Of a stretch of DNA of 33,779 nt, positions 17,879-24,764 are shown piece after piece. Position 1 is the stretch's first letter. Every line of letters begins with the position of its first letter. The stretch is from Lachnospiraceae bacterium. Lineage in GTDB: Bacteria > Bacillota > Clostridia > Lachnospirales > Lachnospiraceae. The position numbers were made by a program, and so were the translations under genes. The notes under the pieces were generated by a model. It ran no database searches and was not told the origin of the DNA. It saw only the letters and a program-made list of their open reading frames with translations. The DNA lies in the NCBI GenBank assembly GCA_017442865.1, contig JAFRXK010000025.1, forward strand, positions 1-33,779, given 5' to 3'.

Positions 17879-18033
17879 CTCTCTAATCTCCTTTTTCTTT
17901 TTTAGGGTTTACACCTATACGAAAAAGTGATATTCTTTACCTAGGTACTTTTTCATTAGGTGCTTTGGGCAAGACTCCGATGGTTTTCGCGAATTGTATC
18001 GGAGTCTTGTTGCTTGTGGTTTTTTTAACCACT
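17879..18033 (-). ncRNA. Structured 5' leader RNA, copy 1 (about 155 nt)
   Basis: From the predicted transcription start to the gene's ATG, three hairpins occur in order on the minus strand. (I) GTGGTT/AACCAC with a 5-nt loop (18016-18032). (II) A perfect 12-bp stem CAAGACTCCGAT/ATCGGAGTCTTG (17970-18009) with a 16-nt loop containing TTCGCGAA. (III) CACCTA/TAGGTG plus an inner GAAAAAGT/ACTTTTTC (17912-17962). None is followed by a U-tract, so they are not simple terminators. The same leader precedes the paralogue at 21093. The ends are inferred from the promoter, not mapped. It could be a cis-regulatory RNA, a stabilising leader or a binding site for a regulator. Confidence 0.65.
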
Positions 18034-18039
18034 TTTAAG

Positions 18040-18068
18040 ATAATAACGTATTTATTCCTTTTTTTCAA
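18040..18068 (-). promoter_or_regulatory. Promoter of small-secreted/lipoprotein operon 1
   Basis: TTGAAA (18063-18068) and TATTAT (18040-18045) are separated by 17 bp on the minus strand. The equivalent positions upstream of the second operon hold TTGAAA and TAATAT with the same spacing, and flanking bases (CATCGGATT just upstream of the -35 box) are conserved too, which strengthens the call. Confidence 0.7.
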
Positions 18069-18101
18069 TAAAAATCCGATGAGTGGGCAGATTTTTTACA
18101 A

Positions 18102-19301
18102 CTACTGTTTTACAGTTGTATTAGGCAGTTCAATCCACTCTTGCTTCCCTGTGCCTATCTGGCTCTTGTCAAATGCCTTTATGACGGACTCATCAAGCCT
18201 CACCAAATTCTCATTCAAATCAAACGTCTGAAACAAATATTTTTCATCGCCAAAACTGCAGCTACAGTTACTTACAGTCTGTATCTTATCAACTAAATTT
18301 CCTTCGGTATCAAGTACATATATATAATGCTCATCAGCAGGCAAAAGTAAAGCACCTGTACATACATCTCCGTACAGATATTTTCCATCATATGAAAGAT
18401 ATACCTGATAATCAAAGGTATATAAAAGATTGCTGTCCTTTGTATCCATATTGTATACATATAAATCTTTATCTATCATATAGTAATAATTATTATCTAT
18501 TATTCTGTATGACATATCATTTAGCCCTGAAACAAGCTCTGTTATTTCATTGGTTTCAGCATCATAATATTTAACACAGCTTACTATTTTACCGTCTTCC
18601 ATTGAAAAGCATTTAAAGGCAATGCCCTTTTTATATGGCTGATAATCAAGAATATTTGCAGCTTCAGCTTTAAATGTGTATATCTGTTCAAGCTCAGCTC
18701 CTTTTTTAAGCTTTACCCTGTATAGTTCTACCTCGTCCTCATCATAATCTAATGCTATATATAGAAATCCTCTATGACAGTATGGTACAAAGCCAAAATT
18801 TTTTGTCTTAAAGAGTTCTATATATTTTATTCTTTTACTTCCATCCAAACTAATCTGATACAAATCACAGTTTGTAAGTTCTGTGTTAATATCTAATTTA
18901 TTAATTATGATATATAGACTTCCTTCGTAATACCACAGTCCATACGGGGTTCCAATACCTTCTATCGGATCTTTACTAAATACTGCGTCACAATCACTTG
19001 CTGCCTTATGTGAACATTCTGCTTTATTACATACAGGCACTGCATTTTGTGTATTCTCATCAAAGTACATCAGATATGTACAGTTATTTTCAACATCATT
19101 ACTTAAATAATAATATCCCTTCTCTACCCTTGCAATTCCACCAACCATCTCGTCAAAATACGGTTGTGCGTCATAGCCGAGCTGAATATTTGCATAAGAA
19201 AAATCTTTCGAACTTAATTTATCACCAGCTTTGCCACACGCTGAAAGCACCATAATCATGCACAATAAAACAAAATATATTGCCCTTGTATTCTTCTTCA
19301 T
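18102..19301 (-). CDS. Lipoprotein of the five-member paralogous family, copy 3 (399 aa)
   Basis: Start taken at 19301 (MKKNTRAIYF) because GGAG lies 6 nt before it; an in-frame ATG six codons earlier overlaps that site. Lipobox LSAC puts the lipid on Cys22. The family features are present: LGYDAQPY at 41-48, VCNKAECSH with Cys91/96, His98 and Cys104, LSYDGKYLYGD and the FDKSQIGTGKQEWIELP tail. It is very similar over its whole length to the next lipoprotein (19415-20611), pointing to a recent local duplication. It is the last gene of the second operon and ends about 30 bp before the promoter of the first. Function unknown. Confidence 0.85.
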   Translation of the reverse strand: MKKNTRAIYFVLLCMIMVLSACGKAGDKLSSKDFSYANIQLGYDAQPYFDEMVGGIARVEKGYYYLSNDVENNCTYLMYFDENTQNAVPVCNKAECSHKAASDCDAVFSKDPIEGIGTPYGLWYYEGSLYIIINKLDINTELTNCDLYQISLDGSKRIKYIELFKTKNFGFVPYCHRGFLYIALDYDEDEVELYRVKLKKGAELEQIYTFKAEAANILDYQPYKKGIAFKCFSMEDGKIVSCVKYYDAETNEITELVSGLNDMSYRIIDNNYYYMIDKDLYVYNMDTKDSNLLYTFDYQVYLSYDGKYLYGDVCTGALLLPADEHYIYVLDTEGNLVDKIQTVSNCSCSFGDEKYLFQTFDLNENLVRLDESVIKAFDKSQIGTGKQEWIELPNTTVKQ

Positions 19302-19365
19302 CTTTTTCTCCATAAGCATATTTTTTATAAAAAATTTAATTTTGGTTGCATGGTTACATTACTAA

Positions 19366-19403
19366 ATATAAGGCTTCTAAAACCATCCTTAGAAGCCTTA
19401 TAT
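19366..19403 (-). repeat. Intergenic hairpin with the AAGGCTTCTAA core, copy 2
   Basis: A perfect 15-bp inverted repeat ATATAAGGCTTCTAA/TTAGAAGCCTTATAT with an 8-nt loop lies between two lipoprotein genes, 11 bases after the stop of the upstream one. It shares its core with hairpins at 17478 and 20673. It may be a partial terminator, an RNA-stability element or a dispersed palindromic repeat. Confidence 0.65.
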
Positions 19404-19414
19404 GTTTTAAATAT

Positions 19415-20611
19415 TTACTTTTCTGCTTTATTAGGCAGCTCAATCCACTCTTGCTTCCCTGTGCCTATCTGGCTCTTGACAAATGCTTTTATGACAGACT
19501 CATCAAGCCTCACCAAATTTTCATTCAAATCAAACATCTGAAACAAATATTTTTCATCTCCAAAACTGCATATACAGTTACTTACAGCCTGTATCTTATC
19601 AACTAAATTTCCTTCTGTATCAAGTACATATATATAATGTTCATCAGCAGGCAAAAGTAAAGCATCTGTACATACATCTCCGTACAGATATTTTCCATCA
19701 TATGAAAGATATACCGGATAATCAAAGCTATACAATTGCCTACTTTCTTTTGTATCCATATTGTACACATATAAATCTTTATCTATCATATAGTAATATT
19801 TATTATCTATTATTCTGTATGACCTGTCATTTAGTCCTGAAACAAGCTCTGTTATTTCATTGGTTTCAGCATCATAATATCTAACACAGATTACTGGTTT
19901 ATCGCCTTCCATTGAAAAACATTTAAAGGCAATGCCCTTTTTATATGGCTGGTAATATGCAATAGTTGCGTCTTCAGCTTTAAATGTATATATCTGCTCA
20001 AGCTCAGCTCCCTTTTCAAGCTTCACCCTGTATAAATCTATCTCTTTCTCACCATTATGTAATGCAATATACAGATATCCTCTGTGACAATATGGCACAA
20101 AGCCAGGGCTTTCTATTTTAAATAGCTCTATGTATTTTATTCTTTTGCTGCCATCAATGTTTATCTGGTATATATCGCAGCTTGTAAGCCTTGTTTTAGG
20201 GTCAAATTTGTTGATTATCGTATACAAATCACCCTCGTAATACCACAGTCCGCCCGGGGTTCCAATGCCTTCAATCAGATCTAAACTAAATACCGCATCG
20301 CAATCACTTGTAGCCTTATGTGAACATTCTGCTTTATTACATACCGGCACTGCTTTTTGTGTATCTTCATCAAAGTACATTAGATATGTACAGTTATTTT
20401 CAACATCATTACCTAAATAATAATATCCCTTCTCTACCCTTGCTATTCCACCAACCATCTCGTCAAAATACGGTTGTGCATCATAGCCAAGCTGAATATT
20501 TGCATAAGAAAAGTCTTCAGAACTTCGTTTGCCGTCAGCTTTATTACACGCTGAAAACGTCACAATCACGCACAATAAAAGTAAACCTACTGCATTTATA
20601 CTTTTTTTCAT
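19415..20611 (-). CDS. Lipoprotein of the five-member paralogous family, copy 4 (398 aa)
   Basis: Start placed at 20611 (MKKSINAVGL) because AAGGGG precedes it by 6 nt; the open frame runs 34 codons further upstream, but that part overlaps a hairpin and lacks a ribosome site. Lipobox FSAC gives lipidated Cys22. LGYDAQPY, Cys91/96, His98 and Cys104, and the DGKYLYGD motif are all conserved. The tail reads FVKSQIGTGKQEW, with Val where the other four have Asp. It follows the second small secreted gene and precedes its close paralogue. Predicted beta-propeller on the cell surface; role unknown. Confidence 0.85.
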   Translation of the reverse strand: MKKSINAVGLLLLCVIVTFSACNKADGKRSSEDFSYANIQLGYDAQPYFDEMVGGIARVEKGYYYLGNDVENNCTYLMYFDEDTQKAVPVCNKAECSHKATSDCDAVFSLDLIEGIGTPGGLWYYEGDLYTIINKFDPKTRLTSCDIYQINIDGSKRIKYIELFKIESPGFVPYCHRGYLYIALHNGEKEIDLYRVKLEKGAELEQIYTFKAEDATIAYYQPYKKGIAFKCFSMEGDKPVICVRYYDAETNEITELVSGLNDRSYRIIDNKYYYMIDKDLYVYNMDTKESRQLYSFDYPVYLSYDGKYLYGDVCTDALLLPADEHYIYVLDTEGNLVDKIQAVSNCICSFGDEKYLFQMFDLNENLVRLDESVIKAFVKSQIGTGKQEWIELPNKAEK

Positions 20612-20672
20612 TTTATTCCCCTTAAATAAATAATTATTAATGTATAATCTACTCTGGCTATTTGCTATATCA

Positions 20673-20709
20673 AATATAAGGCTTCTAAATATTTTAGAAG
20701 CCTTATATT
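20673..20709 (-). terminator. Hairpin between second small secreted protein and lipoproteins (attenuator candidate)
   Basis: A perfect 17-bp inverted repeat AATATAAGGCTTCTAAA/TTTAGAAGCCTTATATT with a 3-nt loop begins about 15 bases after the small gene's stop. The position matches the hairpin at 17478 in the other operon, suggesting the same job of partial termination or 3'-end protection. The following sequence (TGATATAGC) is not a strong U-tract. Confidence 0.6.
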
Positions 20710-20724
20710 GCATTAATTAACAAT

Positions 20725-21093
20725 TTAATAATAAAGAGTCGCAACTACGCTTTGGTTATTACTTCTAACTCCATATGCATGAGTTACACCATTATTGGCA
20801 GTTTTAAGCGGTACCGAACAAGAAGCCTGTAATCCATAATTACTTCCACTTGCTTCTCTACGCTCTACAGTACCCCAACTTGTATAAAAATATCCATCAA
20901 TACTTACTGTCAGGTAAGCATTCGTTCCTGACTTTATAGTTGCTCCAGTCTTCGTTGACGAAGTTGTCCAAGTAAGTCTGAGATTAGCATAACTATAAAC
21001 TGTTCCGCTTGCTGCCATTGATGGTATTGATGAGCCAATTAATAATGTAAGGCTCAGTACTGTACAAAGAATCTTTTTCTTTAAGTTCTTCAT
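20725..21093 (-). CDS. Small secreted protein, paralogue 2 (122 aa)
   Basis: Its signal peptide (MKNLKKKILCTVLSLTLL, then PSMA before the mature part) is almost the same as in the paralogue at 17513-17878. The mature protein again starts SGTVYSYANLR and ends in an AYGVRSN...ATLYY pattern, but the middle differs and only one Cys (in QASCS) is kept in the mature part, so a conserved disulfide is unlikely. AAGGAG lies upstream of the ATG. It is first in operon 2, behind leader RNA copy 2, and is followed by a hairpin and two lipoproteins. The family is not recognised; a bacteriocin-like or structural secreted role is conjecture. Confidence 0.8.
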   Translation of the reverse strand: MKNLKKKILCTVLSLTLLIGSSIPSMAASGTVYSYANLRLTWTTSSTKTGATIKSGTNAYLTVSIDGYFYTSWGTVERREASGSNYGLQASCSVPLKTANNGVTHAYGVRSNNQSVVATLYY

Positions 21094-21247
21094 TATTATT
21101 TCACTCCTTCCTATAATTAATTGTGCATCTTTCAGAAAAAGTGATAATCTTTACCCAGGACATTTTCATAAGATGCTTTGGGGCAAGACTGCGATGGTTT
21201 TCGCGAATTGTATCGGAGTCTTGTTGCTTGTGGTTTTTTTAACCACT
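21094..21247 (-). ncRNA. Structured 5' leader RNA, copy 2 (about 154 nt)
   Basis: Same three-hairpin order and nearly the same length as copy 1. Hairpin I (21230-21246) is identical. Hairpin II (21184-21223) has one C-C mismatch. Hairpin III (21126-21175) has CATCTT/AAGATG in place of CACCTA/TAGGTG: two base pairs changed on both sides while pairing is kept. Its inner helix has one mismatch. This covariation supports selection on RNA structure. The ends are inferred from the promoter. Confidence 0.65.
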
Positions 21248-21253
21248 TTTAAG

Positions 21254-21282
21254 ATATTAACACATTAACTTCTTTTTTTCAA
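21254..21282 (-). promoter_or_regulatory. Promoter of small-secreted/lipoprotein operon 2
   Basis: TTGAAA (21277-21282) and TAATAT (21254-21259) with 17-bp spacing, preceded by TGT (extended -10). It lies just downstream of the LytTR gene, and CATCGGATT is conserved immediately upstream of the -35 box in both operons, where an activator could bind. Confidence 0.68.
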
Positions 21283-21309
21283 CAATAATCCGATGAGCGG
21301 TAAAAAATA

Positions 21310-21648
21310 TCATTCAAATTTTTTAACTAATTGCATATATTCCTCATATGCCATCTCAAATGCTTTCTTTCTTCTTCTTGAAATATTGATTGCATTTCCA
21401 CCAATAAAAACCCGGGTATCACCTTTTGTGTAACGAATCTTTGACAAGTTTACTATGTAGTCTCTGCTTATACGAAAAAAACACTGTCCTTCAAGAATTT
21501 TTTCAAGCTTATTAAGAGATAAATCATTCCTATAGAATTCATCATTAACCAGATATTGCGTATCACCTAATTTTGCCCTGATATATACTACATCAGCATA
21601 ATCAAACTCATATCGAATTCTATCCTTGTACATTTCAATTTTCTTCAT
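21310..21648 (-). CDS. Stand-alone LytTR DNA-binding regulator (112 aa)
   Basis: The protein is essentially one LytTR domain: DVVYIRAKLGDTQYLV strand region, SLNKLEKIL helix, FFRISRDYIVNLSKIRY core and a NAINISRRRKKAFEMAY C-terminal segment match the family that binds direct repeats upstream of promoters. There is no receiver domain and no membrane segment, so it is not a standard two-component regulator. GAGGA lies 5-6 nt upstream of the ATG. It has its own promoter and sits about 30 bp from the promoter region of operon 2, so it is the best candidate regulator of the two duplicated operons and perhaps of the fifth lipoprotein. That link is inference from position. Confidence 0.88.
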   Translation of the reverse strand: MKKIEMYKDRIRYEFDYADVVYIRAKLGDTQYLVNDEFYRNDLSLNKLEKILEGQCFFRISRDYIVNLSKIRYTKGDTRVFIGGNAINISRRRKKAFEMAYEEYMQLVKKFE

Positions 21649-21735
21649 CCGAATCCTCTTTCTTCTGTGAGTGATTTATATACAAGCATCTGCAATTATG
21701 ATATTTTAGCAACATTATTTACAATCACGGACAAG

Positions 21736-21764
21736 ATTTTATCACAAAAAATGTTATCTTTCAA
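21736..21764 (-). promoter_or_regulatory. Promoter of the LytTR gene
   Basis: TTGAAA (21759-21764) and TAAAAT (21736-21741) are 17 bp apart, with TGA before the -10 box. Transcription would start near 21729, about 80 nt before the ATG. Confidence 0.6.
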
Positions 21765-21847
21765 TCTTTTTCCTACGAGTGGTATATTATCTTTTTCCTT
21801 TTTTTATTTGCATTATTTGTCTATATCTTGTCATATTTGTATATATT

Positions 21848-21968
21848 AAAAGAGAGCCCCCCTGCCAATGTCCTCTTTTTCGAGTGACACTAACCTAAAG
21901 TCTCTCTTTTAATAACGTTATTTAATTATTGCTGACATTGCCTGCAATTAGTCTCTTTTGAATAAGTC
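21848..21968 (-). repeat. 121-bp direct repeat, copy A (terminator-bearing), after lipoprotein 5
   Basis: This segment differs at only five positions, with no gaps, from 23372-23492. It begins 2 bp after the lipoprotein stop codon. It holds an outer stem (CTCTCTTTT/AAAAGAGAG) and an inner TGTC-CTC/GAG-GACA stem and probably acts as the lipoprotein's terminator. In copy B the same sequence includes the last codons and stop of ugd; here those codons are non-coding remnants. Confidence 0.9.
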
Positions 21969-21970
21969 GC

Positions 21971-23203
21971 CTATTTAATCTTGTTCCACTCGTGCTTTCC
22001 CGTGCCTATCTGGCTCTTGTCAAAACTACACAACACATAATCATCATACTCATCCAGAAAGTATTGAAACAAATAATCTTCATCACCAAAAGCGGAAGGA
22101 AGACTGTTATTCTCTAAAGTAATAGAATCTACAAGATTGCCCGCAATATCATATATATTAATCGCTCTTTTTTGTTTGTCTGCTATATCAATCTCAATTT
22201 CATCAATATTATCAACATAAATATATTTCCCATCAAACGATGAAGTAGATACACAATCTTTTATAAACACTTTAGATTCATAATTATCAAAGCCTAAATA
22301 CATCATATCTGTTCCGTTTGAATATAATATACCATAATCTGCAAGGCTATAAAGACCAAGTATATCATCACTCAAAAAGCTTATCTCTTCAGTATTACTG
22401 TTATAATAAAATACTTTCTCTTTTATATCATATTCATCCTTAGGTTCATCTTCATAATAATAGCATTGAAAGCATATTCCATCGCCATACCCCTGCATAT
22501 TATATATGCCTGTGTAAAAGCCGCTGCAACGACAAATCTCAATTTCGCTATCAATATCAGATAAACTTCTTTTATATAAATAAGATATTTCAGTACCCGA
22601 CATTGAATAATAAACTTCACCTCTATGAACAAGCATTTGCATTCCCATAGCTTTACTATCATAAAAAAACGAACTATACAGTGTGCATATTTTTGTGCGT
22701 TTACTACCATCTAATGTAATGCTATTAAGATTATAGTCAATACAATTATCATGGATTTCAGTACTGATATAATAAAGCATATCTTTGTAATACCACAATC
22801 GTCCATCTGCGTTTGTGATATTTTCTTCTTTCAAAAACACAGAATCACAATTATCATTATCATGATTGCAATCTACACGCTGGCAGACCGGTATACATGT
22901 ATTTGAGTTTTTATCATAGTATTTAAGCCAGCAGTTTGCCTTCTTATCATGTATGAAGAAATAATATCCTGAATTAACCGATACAATTTCTCTCATCTGC
23001 GGATCAAAGCAATTTTGAGAATCAGTTTTGAAATTATAGACTGTATCGCCAAAATCAACGACTGTTTTTTTCTCGTATTCTTTGGTTAATTCATTAATAA
23101 CATCTGTAGCTTCACTGTTATTTATATTTTTACTGCAGCCACAGAAAGCAGCAAAAATCATCAATAAACATATTAACCGAAATATTTTTTTCATAAAACT
23201 CAT
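21971..23203 (-). CDS. Divergent lipoprotein of the paralogous family, copy 5 (410 aa)
   Basis: The most diverged member. The N-terminus MSFMKKIFRL plus hydrophobic core ends in FCGC, so Cys23 is the likely lipid site; the box is less canonical than in the paralogues. It keeps the family's Cys107-Cys112-His114-Cys119 cluster (VCQRVDCNH), FDGKYIYVD, AFGDEDYLFQ and the FDKSQIGTGKHEW tail, but lacks the LGYDAQPY segment. The ribosome site (AGAAAAGAAG) is weak; Met4 is an alternative start. It is a single-gene unit with a strong promoter, bracketed by the 121-bp repeats, and so may have been added as a cassette behind ugd. Function unknown. Confidence 0.82.
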   Translation of the reverse strand: MSFMKKIFRLICLLMIFAAFCGCSKNINNSEATDVINELTKEYEKKTVVDFGDTVYNFKTDSQNCFDPQMREIVSVNSGYYFFIHDKKANCWLKYYDKNSNTCIPVCQRVDCNHDNDNCDSVFLKEENITNADGRLWYYKDMLYYISTEIHDNCIDYNLNSITLDGSKRTKICTLYSSFFYDSKAMGMQMLVHRGEVYYSMSGTEISYLYKRSLSDIDSEIEICRCSGFYTGIYNMQGYGDGICFQCYYYEDEPKDEYDIKEKVFYYNSNTEEISFLSDDILGLYSLADYGILYSNGTDMMYLGFDNYESKVFIKDCVSTSSFDGKYIYVDNIDEIEIDIADKQKRAINIYDIAGNLVDSITLENNSLPSAFGDEDYLFQYFLDEYDDYVLCSFDKSQIGTGKHEWNKIK

Positions 23204-23268
23204 ATTCTTCTTTTCTTATTTTAAGTAGGCGCGCAACATTATTCTGTTATCTGCAACCAACACAATTG

Positions 23269-23297
23269 ATTATATAAGGTTAAAAATGTCTTTGCAA
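23269..23297 (-). promoter_or_regulatory. Promoter of lipoprotein 5
   Basis: TTGCAA (23292-23297) and a perfect TATAAT (23269-23274) are separated by 17 bp. The predicted leader is about 60 nt and shows no similarity to the leaders of the two operons. Confidence 0.6.
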
Positions 23298-23371
23298 TCG
23301 AAATCCTTTAATTGGTCATATAATTTGTTGAATTATTGAATTGTATGATTATCAAACATCTTTTTTTCTAA

Positions 23372-23492
23372 AAAAGAGAGACCCCCTGCCAATGTCCTCT
23401 TTTTCGAGTGACACTGACCTAAAGTCTCTCTTTTAATAACGTTATTTAATTATTGATGACATTTCCTGCAATTAGTCTCTTCTGAATAAGTC
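23372..23492 (-). repeat. 121-bp direct repeat, copy B, containing the ugd 3' end and terminator
   Basis: It covers the last codons and stop of ugd plus a terminator: an 11-bp stem AAAAGAGAGAC/GTCTCTCTTTT (23424-23434 with 23372-23382) followed on the minus strand by a run of six U residues from the As at 23370-23375. A nested stem sits in the loop. Copy A is at 21848-21968. Confidence 0.9.
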
Positions 23493-24668
23493 TCTTGTGT
23501 ATACCTTGTCCTCTACATCACCGAGCACTGCCTCATCAAATCTGTTTGCAAGGATTACATCGCTTTGTGCCTTAAACTTTTCAAGGTCATTTACAACCTG
23601 AAGGTCGAAGAATGTGCTTCCGTCCTCAAGTGTCGGCTCGTAGATAATAACCGGGATGCCGCTTGCCTTGATTCTCTTAATGATGTCCTGAATTGCAGAT
23701 GCTCTGAAGTTGTCGCTGTTGCTCTTCATAGTCAGTCTGTAGATACCTACCATCTTAGGATTCTTGTCTATAATGCTGTCGGCGATAAATTCCTTACGAA
23801 CCCTGTTTGAATCAACTACAGCCTTAATCATAGTCTGCGGTACGTCCTTATAATTTGCAAGGAGCTGCTTTGTATCCTTTGGAAGGCAGTAGCCGCCGTA
23901 ACCGAAGCTCGGGTTGTTGTAATGTGTTCCGATACGCGGGTCCATGCACATACCGTCGATAATCTGCTGTGTATTAAGGCCCTTCATCTGTGCGTAGGTG
24001 TCAAGCTCGTTGAAGTAGCTTACTCTTACTGCAAGGTAAGTGTTTGCGAAAAGCTTGATTGCCTCAGCCTCTGTCGGATGAGCGATAAGCACCTTAATGT
24101 CATCCTCTGCTGCACCCTCCTTAAGAAGCTCTGCGAACATCTCGGCCTCCTTCTGCTGGTGGTCGTATGCACCTACAACGATGCGGCTCGGATGAAGGTT
24201 GTCATAAAGAGCCTTTGATTCACGAAGGAATTCAGGGCTGAAGATGATGTTGTCAATGCCGTATTTCTCGCGTACCGAGTCTGTGTATCCTACAGGCACC
24301 GTTGATTTGATAACCATAAGCACATCAGGATTTACCGCAAGTGTCTGCTCGATAGCGTCCTCTACTGCTGATGTATCAAAGAAATGATGCTCATCATCAT
24401 AGTTTGTCGGTGTAGCAATGATTACAAGCTCTGCTGATTTATAAGCAGCCTCCTTATCTACTGTTGTAGTAAGGTTGAGAGTTCTCTTGCCTTCTCTTGC
24501 CTCTTTAAAGAAGCGCTCGATTTCATCATCCTGAATCGGGCTGATGAATTTGTTGAGCTTTTCTGCCTTCTTAGGTGTAGTTGTGATAGCTGTCACTTCA
24601 TGATGCTGTGCAAGCAGAACTGCAAGCGAAAGTCCTACATATCCTACTCCTGCTACTGTAATTTTCAT
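23472..24668 (-). CDS. ugd: UDP-glucose 6-dehydrogenase (398 aa)
   Basis: Oxidises UDP-glucose to UDP-glucuronate with two NAD+, feeding capsule or exopolysaccharide synthesis in the cytoplasm. It shows the NAD-binding GVGYVGL loop at 7-13, STVPVGYT at 122-129, FSPEFLRE at 143-150, the conserved Lys205 in [10 protein letters not shown], and the catalytic Cys261 in [12 protein letters not shown]. The length fits the compact bacterial form. I start at 24668 because GGAGGAG lies 6 nt before this ATG; the ATG five codons upstream overlaps that ribosome site. It follows pntB by about 100 bp with a hairpin between. Its last codons are duplicated 1.5 kb away in repeat A. No other polysaccharide genes are in the window. 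Confidence 0.95.
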   Translation of the reverse strand: MKITVAGVGYVGLSLAVLLAQHHEVTAITTTPKKAEKLNKFISPIQDDEIERFFKEAREGKRTLNLTTTVDKEAAYKSAELVIIATPTNYDDEHHFFDTSAVEDAIEQTLAVNPDVLMVIKSTVPVGYTDSVREKYGIDNIIFSPEFLRESKALYDNLHPSRIVVGAYDHQQKEAEMFAELLKEGAAEDDIKVLIAHPTEAEAIKLFANTYLAVRVSYFNELDTYAQMKGLNTQQIIDGMCMDPRIGTHYNNPSFGYGGYCLPKDTKQLLANYKDVPQTMIKAVVDSNRVRKEFIADSIIDKNPKMVGIYRLTMKSNSDNFRASAIQDIIKRIKASGIPVIIYEPTLEDGSTFFDLQVVNDLEKFKAQSDVILANRFDEAVLGDVEDKVYTRDLFRRD

Positions 24669-24688
24669 AAATAACTCCTCCATTTAAA

Positions 24689-24726
24689 CAGCTCTATGCC
24701 TTACTATAAAGTAATGTATAGAGCTG
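24689..24726 (-). terminator. Hairpin between pntB and ugd
   Basis: CAGCTCTAT pairs with ATAGAGCTG, with an inner TTAC/GTAA stem. On the minus strand it is followed by GTTTAAAT, a weak U-tract, and then directly by the ugd ribosome site. It could partly terminate the pnt transcript or let ugd be co-transcribed by read-through. I found no convincing separate ugd promoter. Confidence 0.5.
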
Positions 24727-24764
24727 CAGGTATTCTTTTATAATTTAACCTTTATATAAAACTA

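Noticed and set aside
17879..18033. Leader RNA as a cyclic-di-GMP or other known riboswitch
   Set aside because: Some words (GCAAAGC-like, GCGAAA) recall GEMM aptamers, but the conserved junction and helix order do not fit. It stays unassigned.
18069..18125. Terminator at the end of operon 2 (CAACTGTAAAACAGTAGTTG)
   Set aside because: The stem is short, overlaps the end of the coding region and is not followed by a U-tract.
20612..20713. 34-codon upstream extension of lipoprotein copy 4
   Set aside because: It overlaps the 17-bp hairpin, has no ribosome site and would bury the signal peptide; AAGGGG supports the start at 20611.
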